Below, in pieces: positions 53,120-61,153 of a stretch of 64,000 nt of DNA. Source of the DNA: Planococcus soli (GTDB lineage Bacteria; Bacillota; Bacilli; Bacillales_A; Planococcaceae); NCBI RefSeq assembly GCF_016881065.1, contig NZ_WXYN01000020.1, positions 50,480 through 114,479 on the forward strand. Reading direction: 5' to 3'. Both the position numbers and the translations under genes were made by a program. Numbering within the stretch: the first letter of the stretch is position 1; each line of letters starts with the position of its first letter. Below the pieces are notes generated by a model. It did no database searches, had not been told where the DNA came from, and saw only the letters and a list, made by a program, of their open reading frames with translations.

Positions 53120-53720
53120 TGGCGCGCCAGCTGACTATCCGTTTTGGATGGAAATAGCTGAGGCCGATCAGGAATCCGGTAATCATTCCGGCAATGTGTG
53201 CTGTAACGTTGACGTTTGGCGTCAGGAAAGTCATGACTATACTAATAACGATAATTGGGAGTATAATTTGTTTGAGTTGCGGCAAAGCGCGTCCCCCATA
53301 ATACACCAACGCACCGAATGCACCGAAAACACCAAAAATGGCACCGCTGGCTCCGACGTGGGCATAATCGAGCGGCTGCAAAAAGTAGGTAGCCGCTGAA
53401 GCGAATAATCCTGCCAACAGGTAGATTGTAATAAAACGGACTTTGCCTGTTAAACGCTCCAATTCAGGTCCGAATAGGAACAATGAAAACATATTAAACA
53501 GCAAATGCATCAATCCGCCATGCAGAAAAATGGGTGTAAAGAAGCGCCACCATTGGCCTTCCGCAATGTAAAAGTTGGAGCCGACACCATAAAAGTAAAG
53601 CCAATCACCCAATAAAGGCAGTAATCCCAGTAGGTAAACCAATAAATTAAGTGCAATTAAAGTGGAAACGACTGGATACATACGCAAGTATTGCTTAAAA
53701 CTTTCTGTTCGAATAAACAT
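53112..53720 (-). CDS. ydcA: Rhomboid family intramembrane serine protease
   Basis: 202 aa, six helices. Catalytic Ser125 in HVGASGAIFG and His175 in VTAHIAGMITG; the loop-1 region WWRFFTPIFLHGGLMHLLFNM is conserved. Cuts membrane-spanning segments of other proteins. Position between ydbT and acpS equals that of B. subtilis ydcA. AGAGGTGAC lies before the ATG. Confidence 0.93.
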   Translation of the reverse strand: MFIRTESFKQYLRMYPVVSTLIALNLLVYLLGLLPLLGDWLYFYGVGSNFYIAEGQWWRFFTPIFLHGGLMHLLFNMFSLFLFGPELERLTGKVRFITIYLLAGLFASAATYFLQPLDYAHVGASGAIFGVFGAFGALVYYGGRALPQLKQIILPIIVISIVMTFLTPNVNVTAHIAGMITGFLIGLSYFHPKRIVSWRAKK

Positions 53721-53788
53721 TTTGTCACCTCTATTTCATATTTATAATTATACCTGTTACTTGTTTGCGATTGAAAGGAGAAACATTT

Positions 53789-54142
53789 ATGATTACAGGA
53801 ATCGGTTTGGATGTCGTCGAATTGTCACGAATCCGTCGATTGGATACTAAATCACCAAAATTTCGGGAACGTATTTTAACCGAATATGAGCAAAATGAAT
53901 ATAACCAATTAACAGCGGCGCGTAAAGTGGAGTTTTTAGCTGGCCGCTTTGCAGCGAAAGAAGCTTTTTCCAAAGCAAAAGGCACGGGAATTGGCCGAGC
54001 CTGTTCTTTTCAGGATATCGAAATCAGAAAAGATGCCAAGGGCAAGCCAAGTGTTTATTTTCAGGACATCGAAACGGGCATGGTGTCCATTACGCATTCA
54101 AAGGACTTTGCGGCGGCTCAAGTTCTCATACAAACAATTTAA
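53789..54142 (+). CDS. acpS: Holo-[acyl-carrier-protein] synthase
   Basis: 117 aa. ITGIGLDVVELSRIRR (Mg-binding Asp) and FAAKEAFSKAKGTG (Glu, Lys) are the AcpS signatures. Transfers 4'-phosphopantetheine from CoA to acyl carrier protein. ATG 53789 with AAAGGAG upstream; a start 24 bases earlier is less likely. alr follows after 15 bases; the ydcC gene found between them in B. subtilis is missing. Confidence 0.97.
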   Translation: MITGIGLDVVELSRIRRLDTKSPKFRERILTEYEQNEYNQLTAARKVEFLAGRFAAKEAFSKAKGTGIGRACSFQDIEIRKDAKGKPSVYFQDIETGMVSITHSKDFAAAQVLIQTI

Positions 54143-54157
54143 CTGGGCGGTGTTACG

Positions 54158-55324
54158 ATGACAGAACAATATCGGCCGACAAAAGCGGTCATAGATTTAG
54201 GTGCAATCAAAAAGAATTTAACGGCTTTTCAACAAAGGAGCGGAAAAGCGCAAGTAATCGCGGTCGTAAAAGCTGATGCATACGGCCATGGGGTTTTGGC
54301 AGTGGCTAAGACTGCGATTGAAAATGGTGTCACTATGCTGGCGGTTGCAACGCCAGACGAAGCTCTTTTTCTGCGTGACAAGGGCATTGAAACCGATTTG
54401 CTCGTAATGGGGGCGACTCCATCGAGCTTTATTTCGGTCGCACAGCAGCGCAACATTATCGTTACTGCAGTTTCTTTGGATTGGCTGTCGATGGCGGCGA
54501 TGCATGTGTCGCCAAATTTAAACCGGTTAAATATCCATTTGAAAGTCGATACCGGAATGCGGCGCATCGGCATTCAGGTGGATGAAGTGGATGAGGCGCT
54601 GGGGTTTATCGGTGACCATGATTTTTCCTTTAAAGGGATTTTTACGCACTTTGCAACTGCCGATGAAGAGAATTCTTCACTGTTCCTGGAGCAGGTAAGC
54701 GCAATGAGAACTGTTATAGACAAAGTGGACGATCCTTCTGTGATGGTTCATGTCTCCAACAGTGCTGCCGCCATTATGCACAGGGAAATTGCCTGTGATG
54801 CGGTCCGTGTCGGGATTTCATTGTATGGCATTGCCCCATCTCCTTATGTCGGACAGGAAATGGATTTTGAATTGCAGCCGGCTCTAAGCCTGGAAACGGA
54901 AATCATCCATGTGAAAAAAGTGAAAGCCGGTGAAGGACTGAGCTATGGAGCGACATACCGCGCTGAGAAGGATGAGTGGATTGCGACTTTGCCGATCGGT
55001 TATGCGGATGGCATGCTCCGAGGGCTGCAAGGGCAGGATGTTCTAGTGCAAGGACAGCGCGTGCCGGTTGTGGGCAGGATTTGCATGGACCAATGCATGA
55101 TTCGCTTGTCTGAAAAATTACCGGTCGGAGAAAAAGTGCAGTTAATTGGAAGCCAGGGCGGCCAGCGTATTTTCATTGATGAATGGGCGCGCAGACTGGA
55201 AACAATCCCCTATGAAATTCCTTGTATTTTAACAAAAAGGGTGCCCCGGGTTTACTCGGACAGCACCAAAGTTGCCGATTTACCTTTTCAGGAGCCCGAT
55301 ACAATGTTAAGATGGGAAAGATAA
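54158..55324 (+). CDS. alr: Alanine racemase
   Basis: 388 aa PLP enzyme making D-Ala for the wall. The Schiff-base Lys is Lys38 in VVKADAYGHG. The second catalytic Tyr is in LSYGATYRA (about residue 263). Met/Arg in RICMDQCMI near 310. Fold type III barrel plus C-terminal beta domain. GGCGGTGT before the ATG. The mazEF pair follows after 34 bases, as in B. subtilis. Confidence 0.97.
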   Translation: MTEQYRPTKAVIDLGAIKKNLTAFQQRSGKAQVIAVVKADAYGHGVLAVAKTAIENGVTMLAVATPDEALFLRDKGIETDLLVMGATPSSFISVAQQRNIIVTAVSLDWLSMAAMHVSPNLNRLNIHLKVDTGMRRIGIQVDEVDEALGFIGDHDFSFKGIFTHFATADEENSSLFLEQVSAMRTVIDKVDDPSVMVHVSNSAAAIMHREIACDAVRVGISLYGIAPSPYVGQEMDFELQPALSLETEIIHVKKVKAGEGLSYGATYRAEKDEWIATLPIGYADGMLRGLQGQDVLVQGQRVPVVGRICMDQCMIRLSEKLPVGEKVQLIGSQGGQRIFIDEWARRLETIPYEIPCILTKRVPRVYSDSTKVADLPFQEPDTMLRWER

Positions 55325-55358
55325 AGACAGAAGAACGGGATTTTCGGAGGTGTCGGCT

Positions 55359-55643
55359 GTGTACGAGAAGTCAAAGACAAAAGAAGTGGTTGTAAAATTG
55401 CCAAAACAATTTATTTCGGAGTTGACAACTCATTCAGATGAACGTGTTCAAGAAAGTGGAGATTACATTTATGTTTCCACGCATCGGGTGACTAAGAATC
55501 TGTACGACTCATATCATATTCGGGAAGCGATGATCAAGGGCTACGTGGAGATGTCACAGATCAATCTATCGATTGCTTGTGAATGTTCTCACGCTGAGTA
55601 CGAAGCGGAGCACACGACAGTGCGACTCGTAAGCGGAGGGTGA
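55359..55643 (+). CDS. ndoAI: Antitoxin EndoAI (MazE-type)
   Basis: 94 aa. N-terminal ribbon-helix-helix-like part ([15 protein letters not shown]) and the toxin-binding tail [37 protein letters not shown], characteristic of the Bacillus EndoAI. GTG 55359 with CGGAGG upstream is preferred over a GTG nine bases earlier that overlaps it. Neutralises the NdoA toxin; the toxin gene begins five bases downstream. Confidence 0.92.
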   Translation: MYEKSKTKEVVVKLPKQFISELTTHSDERVQESGDYIYVSTHRVTKNLYDSYHIREAMIKGYVEMSQINLSIACECSHAEYEAEHTTVRLVSGG

Positions 55644-55647
55644 CAAC

Positions 55648-55998
55648 TTGATTGTAAAACGCGGGGATGTTTTTTTTGCAGAATTATCACCGGTTGTCGG
55701 GTCTGAGCAAGGTGGGACCCGTCCGGTTCTGGTGATTCAAAACGATATAGGGAATCGTTTCAGTCCCACTGTAATCATTGCTGCAATTACAGCGCAGATT
55801 CAAAAAGCCAAATTGCCGACTCATGTAGAGATCAACGCCAAAAAATATGGTTTTGAACGTGATTCTGTTATTCTGCTTGAACAATTGCGGACCATTGATA
55901 AGTCGCGACTGACCGATAAAATCACTCAACTTGACGACACGTTGATGGAAAAAGTGGACGAAGCACTGGAAATCAGTGTCGGCCTCGTAAAATTTTAA
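55648..55998 (+). CDS. ndoA: mRNA interferase EndoA (MazF toxin)
   Basis: 116 aa, very close to B. subtilis Ndo[42 protein letters not shown]... The catalytic Arg (GGTRPV) and Thr (AAITAQ) are intact, so the toxin should be active; it cleaves mRNA at UACAU-type sites in Bacilli. TTG start with GGAGGGTGAC upstream. It ends at a terminator that separates it from the rsb genes. Confidence 0.97.
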   Translation: MIVKRGDVFFAELSPVVGSEQGGTRPVLVIQNDIGNRFSPTVIIAAITAQIQKAKLPTHVEINAKKYGFERDSVILLEQLRTIDKSRLTDKITQLDDTLMEKVDEALEISVGLVKF

Positions 55999-56013
55999 GC
56001 ATACATACTCCGT

Positions 56014-56052
56014 AAAAGGCACCTTGAGGATTTTTCTCAAGGTGCCTTTTAT
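56014..56052 (+). terminator. ndoA terminator
   Basis: AAAAGGCACCTTGAG / CTCAAGGTGCCTTTT stem. Confidence 0.85.
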
Positions 56053-56168
56053 TCCAGTAAATGGTCTTGCCGACAAAAAAGATGTGAAAAAAACGAATTT
56101 CCGATACAATAAAGAGTAGCAGATAAAATTTGAGATACATAGTGTCACAGGGAGGGTTTTTAACCAGT

Positions 56169-56996
56169 ATGAATAAACAGATGGCTCAATATATACAGGG
56201 CAATTTAACCGAAATCATTTCGCAATGGCAGAAAAAAATGAAGAATGAAGAAAATGAACGTTCTTTTCAGATGATGTCTGAAGAATTGATGACCCAAACA
56301 AGCCATGAGTTTGCGGAGCTGATGATTTCAAATTTACTTGAAAGCCATCAAGCGTATGAAAGCCGATTAAACGATTTTTCAGAAAAAGTGGTTCGCCTCG
56401 GATGGTCCATTACATTCGTGACAAAAGCAATTACTCATTTTGCTGAAATTATTTATGAAAACATGACTCAAGAAGAAATCATTCATGAAGGCAATATTGC
56501 CGCTTATGTAAAAGAATTCAGCAATTGGATCGTACCGATTCGCGAAAGTACAATTCAAGCTTATTCCAAAACGTGGGAACGTACAGTCAGCCTGCAAAAG
56601 ATTGCGCTGCAGGAACTTTCGGCTTCGCTTATTCCTGTCTTTGAGAAAGTATCAGTTATGCCATTAGTCGGAACAATCGACACAGAGCGAGCGAAATTGA
56701 TTATGGAGAATTTGCTGGAAGGTGTCGTCAAGCACCGTGCGGAAGTCGTATTGCTCGATATTACGGGAGTTCCTGTAGTGGATACGATGGTCGCGCACCA
56801 TATCATTCAGGCCGCAGATGCTGTCCGCCTTGTCGGAGCAAAATGCATGCTCGTTGGAATACGTCCGGAAATTGCACAGACGATCGTCACGCTCGGCATC
56901 AACTTGAACGACTTTACAACAACAAGCACATTGCAACGGGGCGTGGAACAGGCGCTTGCTTGGACAAACCGAAAAATTGTGGAGGTTGAAGACTAA
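56169..56996 (+). CDS. rsbR: Stressosome co-antagonist RsbR
   Basis: 275 aa. N-terminal non-haem globin-like domain (about 1-140) and C-terminal STAS domain (about 150-265). The two phosphorylation Thr sites fall in [11 protein letters not shown] and [11 protein letters not shown], as in RsbRA. Forms stressosomes with RsbS that hold RsbT until stress. ATG 56169 gives the family length; GGGAGGG lies somewhat far upstream (about 14 bases). Confidence 0.95.
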   Translation: MNKQMAQYIQGNLTEIISQWQKKMKNEENERSFQMMSEELMTQTSHEFAELMISNLLESHQAYESRLNDFSEKVVRLGWSITFVTKAITHFAEIIYENMTQEEIIHEGNIAAYVKEFSNWIVPIRESTIQAYSKTWERTVSLQKIALQELSASLIPVFEKVSVMPLVGTIDTERAKLIMENLLEGVVKHRAEVVLLDITGVPVVDTMVAHHIIQAADAVRLVGAKCMLVGIRPEIAQTIVTLGINLNDFTTTSTLQRGVEQALAWTNRKIVEVED

Positions 56997-57358
56997 TGAA
57001 TTTTAGAATTCCAATTTTAAAGTTAAGAGATACATTAATTGTTTCGATTCAGTGGGAACTAGATGATCAGACGGCTCTTCAATTTCAAGAGGATTTATTG
57101 ACCAAACTGCATGAAACAAGTGCACGGGGCGTCGTTATCGATTTGACATCCATTGATTTCATCGACTCATTTATCGCGAAAGTTCTGGGAGACGTCATCA
57201 GTATGTCAAGCCTGATGGGGGCTAGAGTAGTCATTACCGGTATCCAGCCAGCAGTTGCTATCACTTTGATCGAGTTAGGAATTCGACTTGAAGATGTTAT
57301 GACAGCGCTAGATTTAGAAAATGGTTTGGATAAACTTCAATTGGAATTGGAGGCTTAA
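56996..57358 (+). CDS. rsbS: Stressosome scaffold RsbS
   Basis: 120 aa STAS protein: [21 protein letters not shown] start and the phospho-Ser in [15 protein letters not shown]. Antagonist of RsbT; phosphorylated by RsbT on that serine. Start overlaps the rsbR stop by one base (TAATG). Confidence 0.97.
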   Translation: MNFRIPILKLRDTLIVSIQWELDDQTALQFQEDLLTKLHETSARGVVIDLTSIDFIDSFIAKVLGDVISMSSLMGARVVITGIQPAVAITLIELGIRLEDVMTALDLENGLDKLQLELEA

Positions 57359-57360
57359 AA

Positions 57361-57762
57361 ATGAGCGACCAGTCCTCGGTGGAAATTTTGACAGAATGGG
57401 ATATTGTGGCTGCAAGACAACTCGGACGCAATGTAGCGAAAGAGCTTGGCTTTGGTACAGTTGACCAGGCCCGTATTACGACGGCCATCAGCGAGCTTGC
57501 TCGCAATATTTATTTATATGCCGGTAAAGGCAGAATTGAAATTCAGCAATTGACTGAAAATGGCATGAAAGGAATTTTGATTATTGCTGCAGATAGCGGT
57601 CCAGGAATCCCGGATATCCGAAAAGTGATGGAAGATGGTTTTACGACTTCCGGCGGACTAGGAGCGGGGCTTCCGGGTGTCAAACGGTTAATGGACGATT
57701 TCAAAATCGAAACAATTTTGGGCGAAGGTACAGATATAAGAGCTACCAAGTGGCTTCGTTAG
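57361..57762 (+). CDS. rsbT: Serine kinase RsbT
   Basis: 133 aa GHKL ATPase: AISELARNIYLYAGKG (N box), DSGPGIPD (G1) and GLGAGLPGVKRLMD (G2). Phosphorylates RsbR/RsbS, then binds and activates RsbU. TTGGAGG before the ATG. Confidence 0.97.
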   Translation: MSDQSSVEILTEWDIVAARQLGRNVAKELGFGTVDQARITTAISELARNIYLYAGKGRIEIQQLTENGMKGILIIAADSGPGIPDIRKVMEDGFTTSGGLGAGLPGVKRLMDDFKIETILGEGTDIRATKWLR

Positions 57763-57774
57763 GGGGAACGCCTA

Positions 57775-58776
57775 ATGTCTCAAGAAATTGAGGTTCAATA
57801 CAAAGAGATTCTAGAGGAATACACAAAAAAGCAGACAGAGCAAAATTTATATGTCGGCCAAAATTTCAGTCGTCAGCTTATTCTGGAGAACATTGCGCCC
57901 GAAGAAGTCATCAGCATGCACAAAGCGGCAATTCAAGAGCTTCATGGTGAATTGCCGGATGTCGTTTGGCATTCTTTTGATTTTTTGATTGAAATGATGA
58001 TCAATTACGGGTTGGCACTTCAGGAGCGGCAAAGCCTTTTGAAACAGCAGGAAGAACTGAAAGTGGAAATGGATCTTGCGGCAAATGTTCAGGAAACGCT
58101 GCTGAAAACTAAATTACCTGTACTGGAAGGTCTGGATATCGGCCTTCTTTCTATTCCTGCGCGAAAAATGAACGGAGACTATATTTATTTTGTCAGTGAT
58201 CATGACGGCTATGCCGGAGTGGCGGTTGCGGATGTAATCGGCAAAGGCCTGCCTGCTGCCCTTTGCATGTCCATGATCAAATTCGGCATGGACAGTTTAA
58301 ATAGTTCGCATGCACTTCCTAAAGACGTTTTAGGCGTCATCAACCGAATTGTTGAAAAAAGTGTCGATGATTCGATGTTTGTCTCGATGTTTTACAGCAA
58401 TTACGATGCCAAACAGGCCCGGTTGACTTATGGCTCTGCAGGACATGAACCAGCCATCCTTTATCGTGCCAGGGACAAGGAATTCAGCGAGCTGTTTGCG
58501 AAAGGGTTGCTGCTTGGTGTATCTCCCGCTGCCGTCTATGAAGAGCATACGGTCGATCTGGAAAAAGGCGACCTGGTGATTATGATGACTGATGGTGTGA
58601 CGGAAGGCCGGAATGACGACGGCTTTATTGAGCGTGAAGTTATTTATGAATTGATTGAACGAAAGAAAAAAGAGCCTGCCCAAACGATTGTTCAGTATGT
58701 GTATGACGAGCTTGAACGTATGCAAAGTGCGCAATTCCAAGATGACTTTACATTGGTGATTTATAAAAAAGTGTAG
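57775..58776 (+). CDS. rsbU: PP2C-type phosphatase RsbU
   Basis: 333 aa. N-terminal RsbT-binding helical domain (1-110) with a short coiled coil (QERQSLLKQQEELKVEMD), then a PPM phosphatase domain: RKMNGDYIYF, VADVIGKGLPAALCMSMIK, DGVTEGRN and DDFTLVI with the metal Asp residues. Dephosphorylates RsbV-P to start the sigma-B response. GGGGGAACG precedes the ATG. Confidence 0.96.
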   Translation: MSQEIEVQYKEILEEYTKKQTEQNLYVGQNFSRQLILENIAPEEVISMHKAAIQELHGELPDVVWHSFDFLIEMMINYGLALQERQSLLKQQEELKVEMDLAANVQETLLKTKLPVLEGLDIGLLSIPARKMNGDYIYFVSDHDGYAGVAVADVIGKGLPAALCMSMIKFGMDSLNSSHALPKDVLGVINRIVEKSVDDSMFVSMFYSNYDAKQARLTYGSAGHEPAILYRARDKEFSELFAKGLLLGVSPAAVYEEHTVDLEKGDLVIMMTDGVTEGRNDDGFIEREVIYELIERKKKEPAQTIVQYVYDELERMQSAQFQDDFTLVIYKKV

Positions 58777-58782
58777 GACGAG

Positions 58783-58808
58783 GTTTAGTTGTAGGTATAT
58801 TGTGGTAT
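58783..58808 (+). promoter_or_regulatory. Sigma-B autoregulatory promoter upstream of rsbV
   Basis: GTTTAG (58783-58788), 14-base spacer, TGGTAT (58803-58808). One mismatch per box, and at the same place as the sigma-B promoter of the B. subtilis rsbV-rsbW-sigB-rsbX unit. Confidence 0.75.
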
Positions 58809-58872
58809 TTAGGCTTAGAATAGCTTTTTTTAGAACGGGATAGAATTTAAAAAAACGGGGTGTCGAATCACA

Positions 58873-59202
58873 ATGAATATTCAAGTGGATTTAACTGAAT
58901 CGAATAATGTCCTAGAGGGTTTTATACGCGGGGAAATCGATGCGCACACTGCACCGGTCCTACGTGAAAAATTAGAAACTTACCAGAGTCACCAAGGGTT
59001 AAAAGCAGAGTTGGATCTTTCCGACGTTAATTATATGGACAGTACTGGATTGGGAGTTTTTGTAGCTTTTTATAAATCGGTCAATGCCAATGGCGGCCAT
59101 GTAAAGTTAAAAGGACTCTCTGCACGTTTAAAACGGCTTTTCGATATTACAGGTTTAGGCGATATTATGGATATCGAATCTGCCGGGAAGGGTGGTAATT
59201 GA
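58873..59202 (+). CDS. rsbV: Anti-anti-sigma factor RsbV
   Basis: 109 aa STAS protein with the phospho-Ser in NYMDSTGLGVFV. In its unphosphorylated form it binds RsbW and frees sigma-B. Followed by rsbW two bases after its stop. Confidence 0.97.
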   Translation: MNIQVDLTESNNVLEGFIRGEIDAHTAPVLREKLETYQSHQGLKAELDLSDVNYMDSTGLGVFVAFYKSVNANGGHVKLKGLSARLKRLFDITGLGDIMDIESAGKGGN

Positions 59203-59203
59203 T

Positions 59204-59674
59204 ATGCGTCCTTTCGATTATGTGGAAATGAGAGTTCCTGCCAAATCCCAATATGTTGGCGTTGCCAGGCTTACCATTTCAGGTTTAGCCAGTCGTATCG
59301 GTTTTTCGTTTGATGATATAGAGGATTTGAAAATCGCTTCCAGTGAAGCGGTGACCAATGCGGTCCAGCATGCTTACGCAGAAGGCGAAGAAGGCGAAGT
59401 CGTTATTGGCTGCGCACTTTATGAAGACAAGATCGAAATCATGGTAGCAGACCATGGCCAAAGCTTTAACTTTGAAGAAACCAAGGCAAAAGTGGGTCCT
59501 TATCACGATCAAGAAGAAGGTGCTTTTCTTCGCGAAGGAGGTCTCGGCTTGTATTTGATCGAAACATTAATGGATGAAGTTAAGGTTCATCATCAAGAAG
59601 GAGTAACAATCTTCATGACAAAGCATGTTGAAGGAGAGCAGGTGGAGAAGGATGTCGAAACAGTCTCATCCTAA
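59204..59674 (+). CDS. rsbW: Anti-sigma-B factor and serine kinase RsbW
   Basis: 156 aa GHKL kinase: SSEAVTNAVQHAY (N box), VADHGQSFNFEE (G1-like) and EGGLGLYLIETLMDEV (G2). Binds sigma-B and phosphorylates RsbV. ATG 59204 is chosen with AAGGGTGG about eight bases upstream; a GTG at 59192 overlapping rsbV is possible. Overlaps sigB by 23 bases. Confidence 0.97.
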   Translation: MRPFDYVEMRVPAKSQYVGVARLTISGLASRIGFSFDDIEDLKIASSEAVTNAVQHAYAEGEEGEVVIGCALYEDKIEIMVADHGQSFNFEETKAKVGPYHDQEEGAFLREGGLGLYLIETLMDEVKVHHQEGVTIFMTKHVEGEQVEKDVETVSS

Positions 59675-60434
59675 TCAGCCTACTAAAGAACAGGTGCTTG
59701 AATGGATTGAAGCTTATCAAAAGACAGAAGATGAAGAAGCCCAAACAAATTTAGTTATGAATTACAAGCGTCTTGTCGAATCCATTGCGCGAAAATATTC
59801 TAATGGTAAATCTTACCACGAAGATATTGCGCAAGTGGGCATGCTGGGACTTTTAGGAGCTATCAGACGTTACGATCCTTCATATGGCCGTAGCTTTGAG
59901 GCTTTTGCTGTGCCTACGATTATCGGCGAAATCAAACGCTTTTTGCGTGATAAAACATGGGCGATCCATGTTCCACGGCGCATAAAAGAGTTGGGCCCCC
60001 GCATTAAAGCGACCGTTGAAGTGCTGACAACAGAGCTTCAGCGTTCACCGCAGGTTTGGGAAATTGCTGAATATCTGGATGTTGAAGAAGACGATGTACT
60101 GGAAGCAATGGAAATGGGCAAAAGCTATCAAGCACTTTCAATGGACCACTCTTTGGAGGCAGATTCAGACGGCAGTACAGTTACATTATTTGATGTAGTA
60201 GGCCAGGAAGATGACGGGTATGAGAAAGCGGACCAGCGGATGCTTGTAGCTGAAGCGATGAGCGTGCTTTCTGAACGGGAAAAGCAGATCATCCAATTCA
60301 CCTACATAGAGCAGCTGAGCCAAAAAGAAGCCGGAGACAAACTCGGTATTTCTCAAATGCATGTTTCCCGTCTGCAAAGAAAAGCCATCAAAAAACTCCA
60401 GGAAGCTATATTGGCAGCCGGTGGGGTTTCGTAG
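59652..60434 (+). CDS. sigB: RNA polymerase sigma factor SigB
   Basis: 260 aa. Region 2 with HEDIAQVGMLGLLGAIRRYDP and SFEAFAVPTIIGEIKRFLRDKTW; region 3 with VPRRIKELGPRIKATVE; region 4 with QKEAGDKLGISQMHVSRLQRKAIKKL. Directs transcription from GTTTAA/GGGWAW promoters under general stress. ATG 59652 with GGTGGAGAAGG upstream. Translationally coupled to rsbW and rsbX. Confidence 0.98.
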   Translation: MSKQSHPNQPTKEQVLEWIEAYQKTEDEEAQTNLVMNYKRLVESIARKYSNGKSYHEDIAQVGMLGLLGAIRRYDPSYGRSFEAFAVPTIIGEIKRFLRDKTWAIHVPRRIKELGPRIKATVEVLTTELQRSPQVWEIAEYLDVEEDDVLEAMEMGKSYQALSMDHSLEADSDGSTVTLFDVVGQEDDGYEKADQRMLVAEAMSVLSEREKQIIQFTYIEQLSQKEAGDKLGISQMHVSRLQRKAIKKLQEAILAAGGVS

Positions 60435-61033
60435 TGGAAAAAATTCAGCATAGTTTTGTAGATGCTTTTATTTTCAATGAAGCAAAGAAAGGGAATTATG
60501 AATCCGGCGACAGTTACCATACAGTGTTGACGGAAGATTATTTCATTTGCTCAGTAGCCGATGGATTAGGCAGTGGTCCTGTAGCGCGTGAATCGTCTCA
60601 GGTCATTCCTCAAATTTTACGAGAATATCATCATGAAACCATCGATCAATTAATGTTCCGCTTTAATGGACTAATGCTCCAGAAACGCGGAGCTGCCGTA
60701 GCCATATTTAAAGTGGATTTCAAAGAAAAAACGCTTGAATACAGCTGTGTCGGTAATATCCGATTTTATCTGTACCGAAAAGCAACCGATGAGATCATCT
60801 ATCCGTTGCCGGTAATGGGTTATTTGTCAGGGCGGCCGCAAAAGTTGCGGACTCAGCTTTACACATATGTCGAGGACGACTTATTCCTCATCCATTCCGA
60901 TGGGGTGGATTTAAGAAATCCAAAAGCCATGATGCGTAAAGCTGCAGTTCCTGAGCAATTATACCGCGACATCCTGGCATCCATCCAAACGGGTGACGAT
61001 GCGACATTCATAACAGGAAGCCTTCTCAAATGA
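60434..61033 (+). CDS. rsbX: Feedback phosphatase RsbX
   Basis: 199 aa PPM phosphatase: YHTVLTEDYFICSVADGLGSGPVARESS, CVGNIRFYL and the late SDGVDLR and GDDATFITG metal sites. It dephosphorylates RsbS/RsbR and resets the stressosome. GTG start overlapping the sigB stop by one base. Terminator follows. Confidence 0.95.
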   Translation: MEKIQHSFVDAFIFNEAKKGNYESGDSYHTVLTEDYFICSVADGLGSGPVARESSQVIPQILREYHHETIDQLMFRFNGLMLQKRGAAVAIFKVDFKEKTLEYSCVGNIRFYLYRKATDEIIYPLPVMGYLSGRPQKLRTQLYTYVEDDLFLIHSDGVDLRNPKAMMRKAAVPEQLYRDILASIQTGDDATFITGSLLK

Positions 61034-61048
61034 GAAGGCTTCTTTTTT
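61017..61048 (+). terminator. sigB operon terminator
   Basis: GAAGCCTTCTCA / TGAGAAGGCTTC stem with six T; contains the rsbX stop. Confidence 0.88.
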
Positions 61049-61153
61049 ATGTCCAGACACCATTCCCTAGTTCTTATATCCGTCAGAGCTACACGGCCGC
61101 TTCCTCTTTTCCTAATGTGTTAAAATAAAAGAGAACTGAAGGGAAGTGTCCAG

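Noticed and set aside
55359-55998. Acquired toxin-antitoxin island
   Set aside because: The pair is the chromosomal ndoAI/ndoA locus in its conserved place between alr and rsbR.
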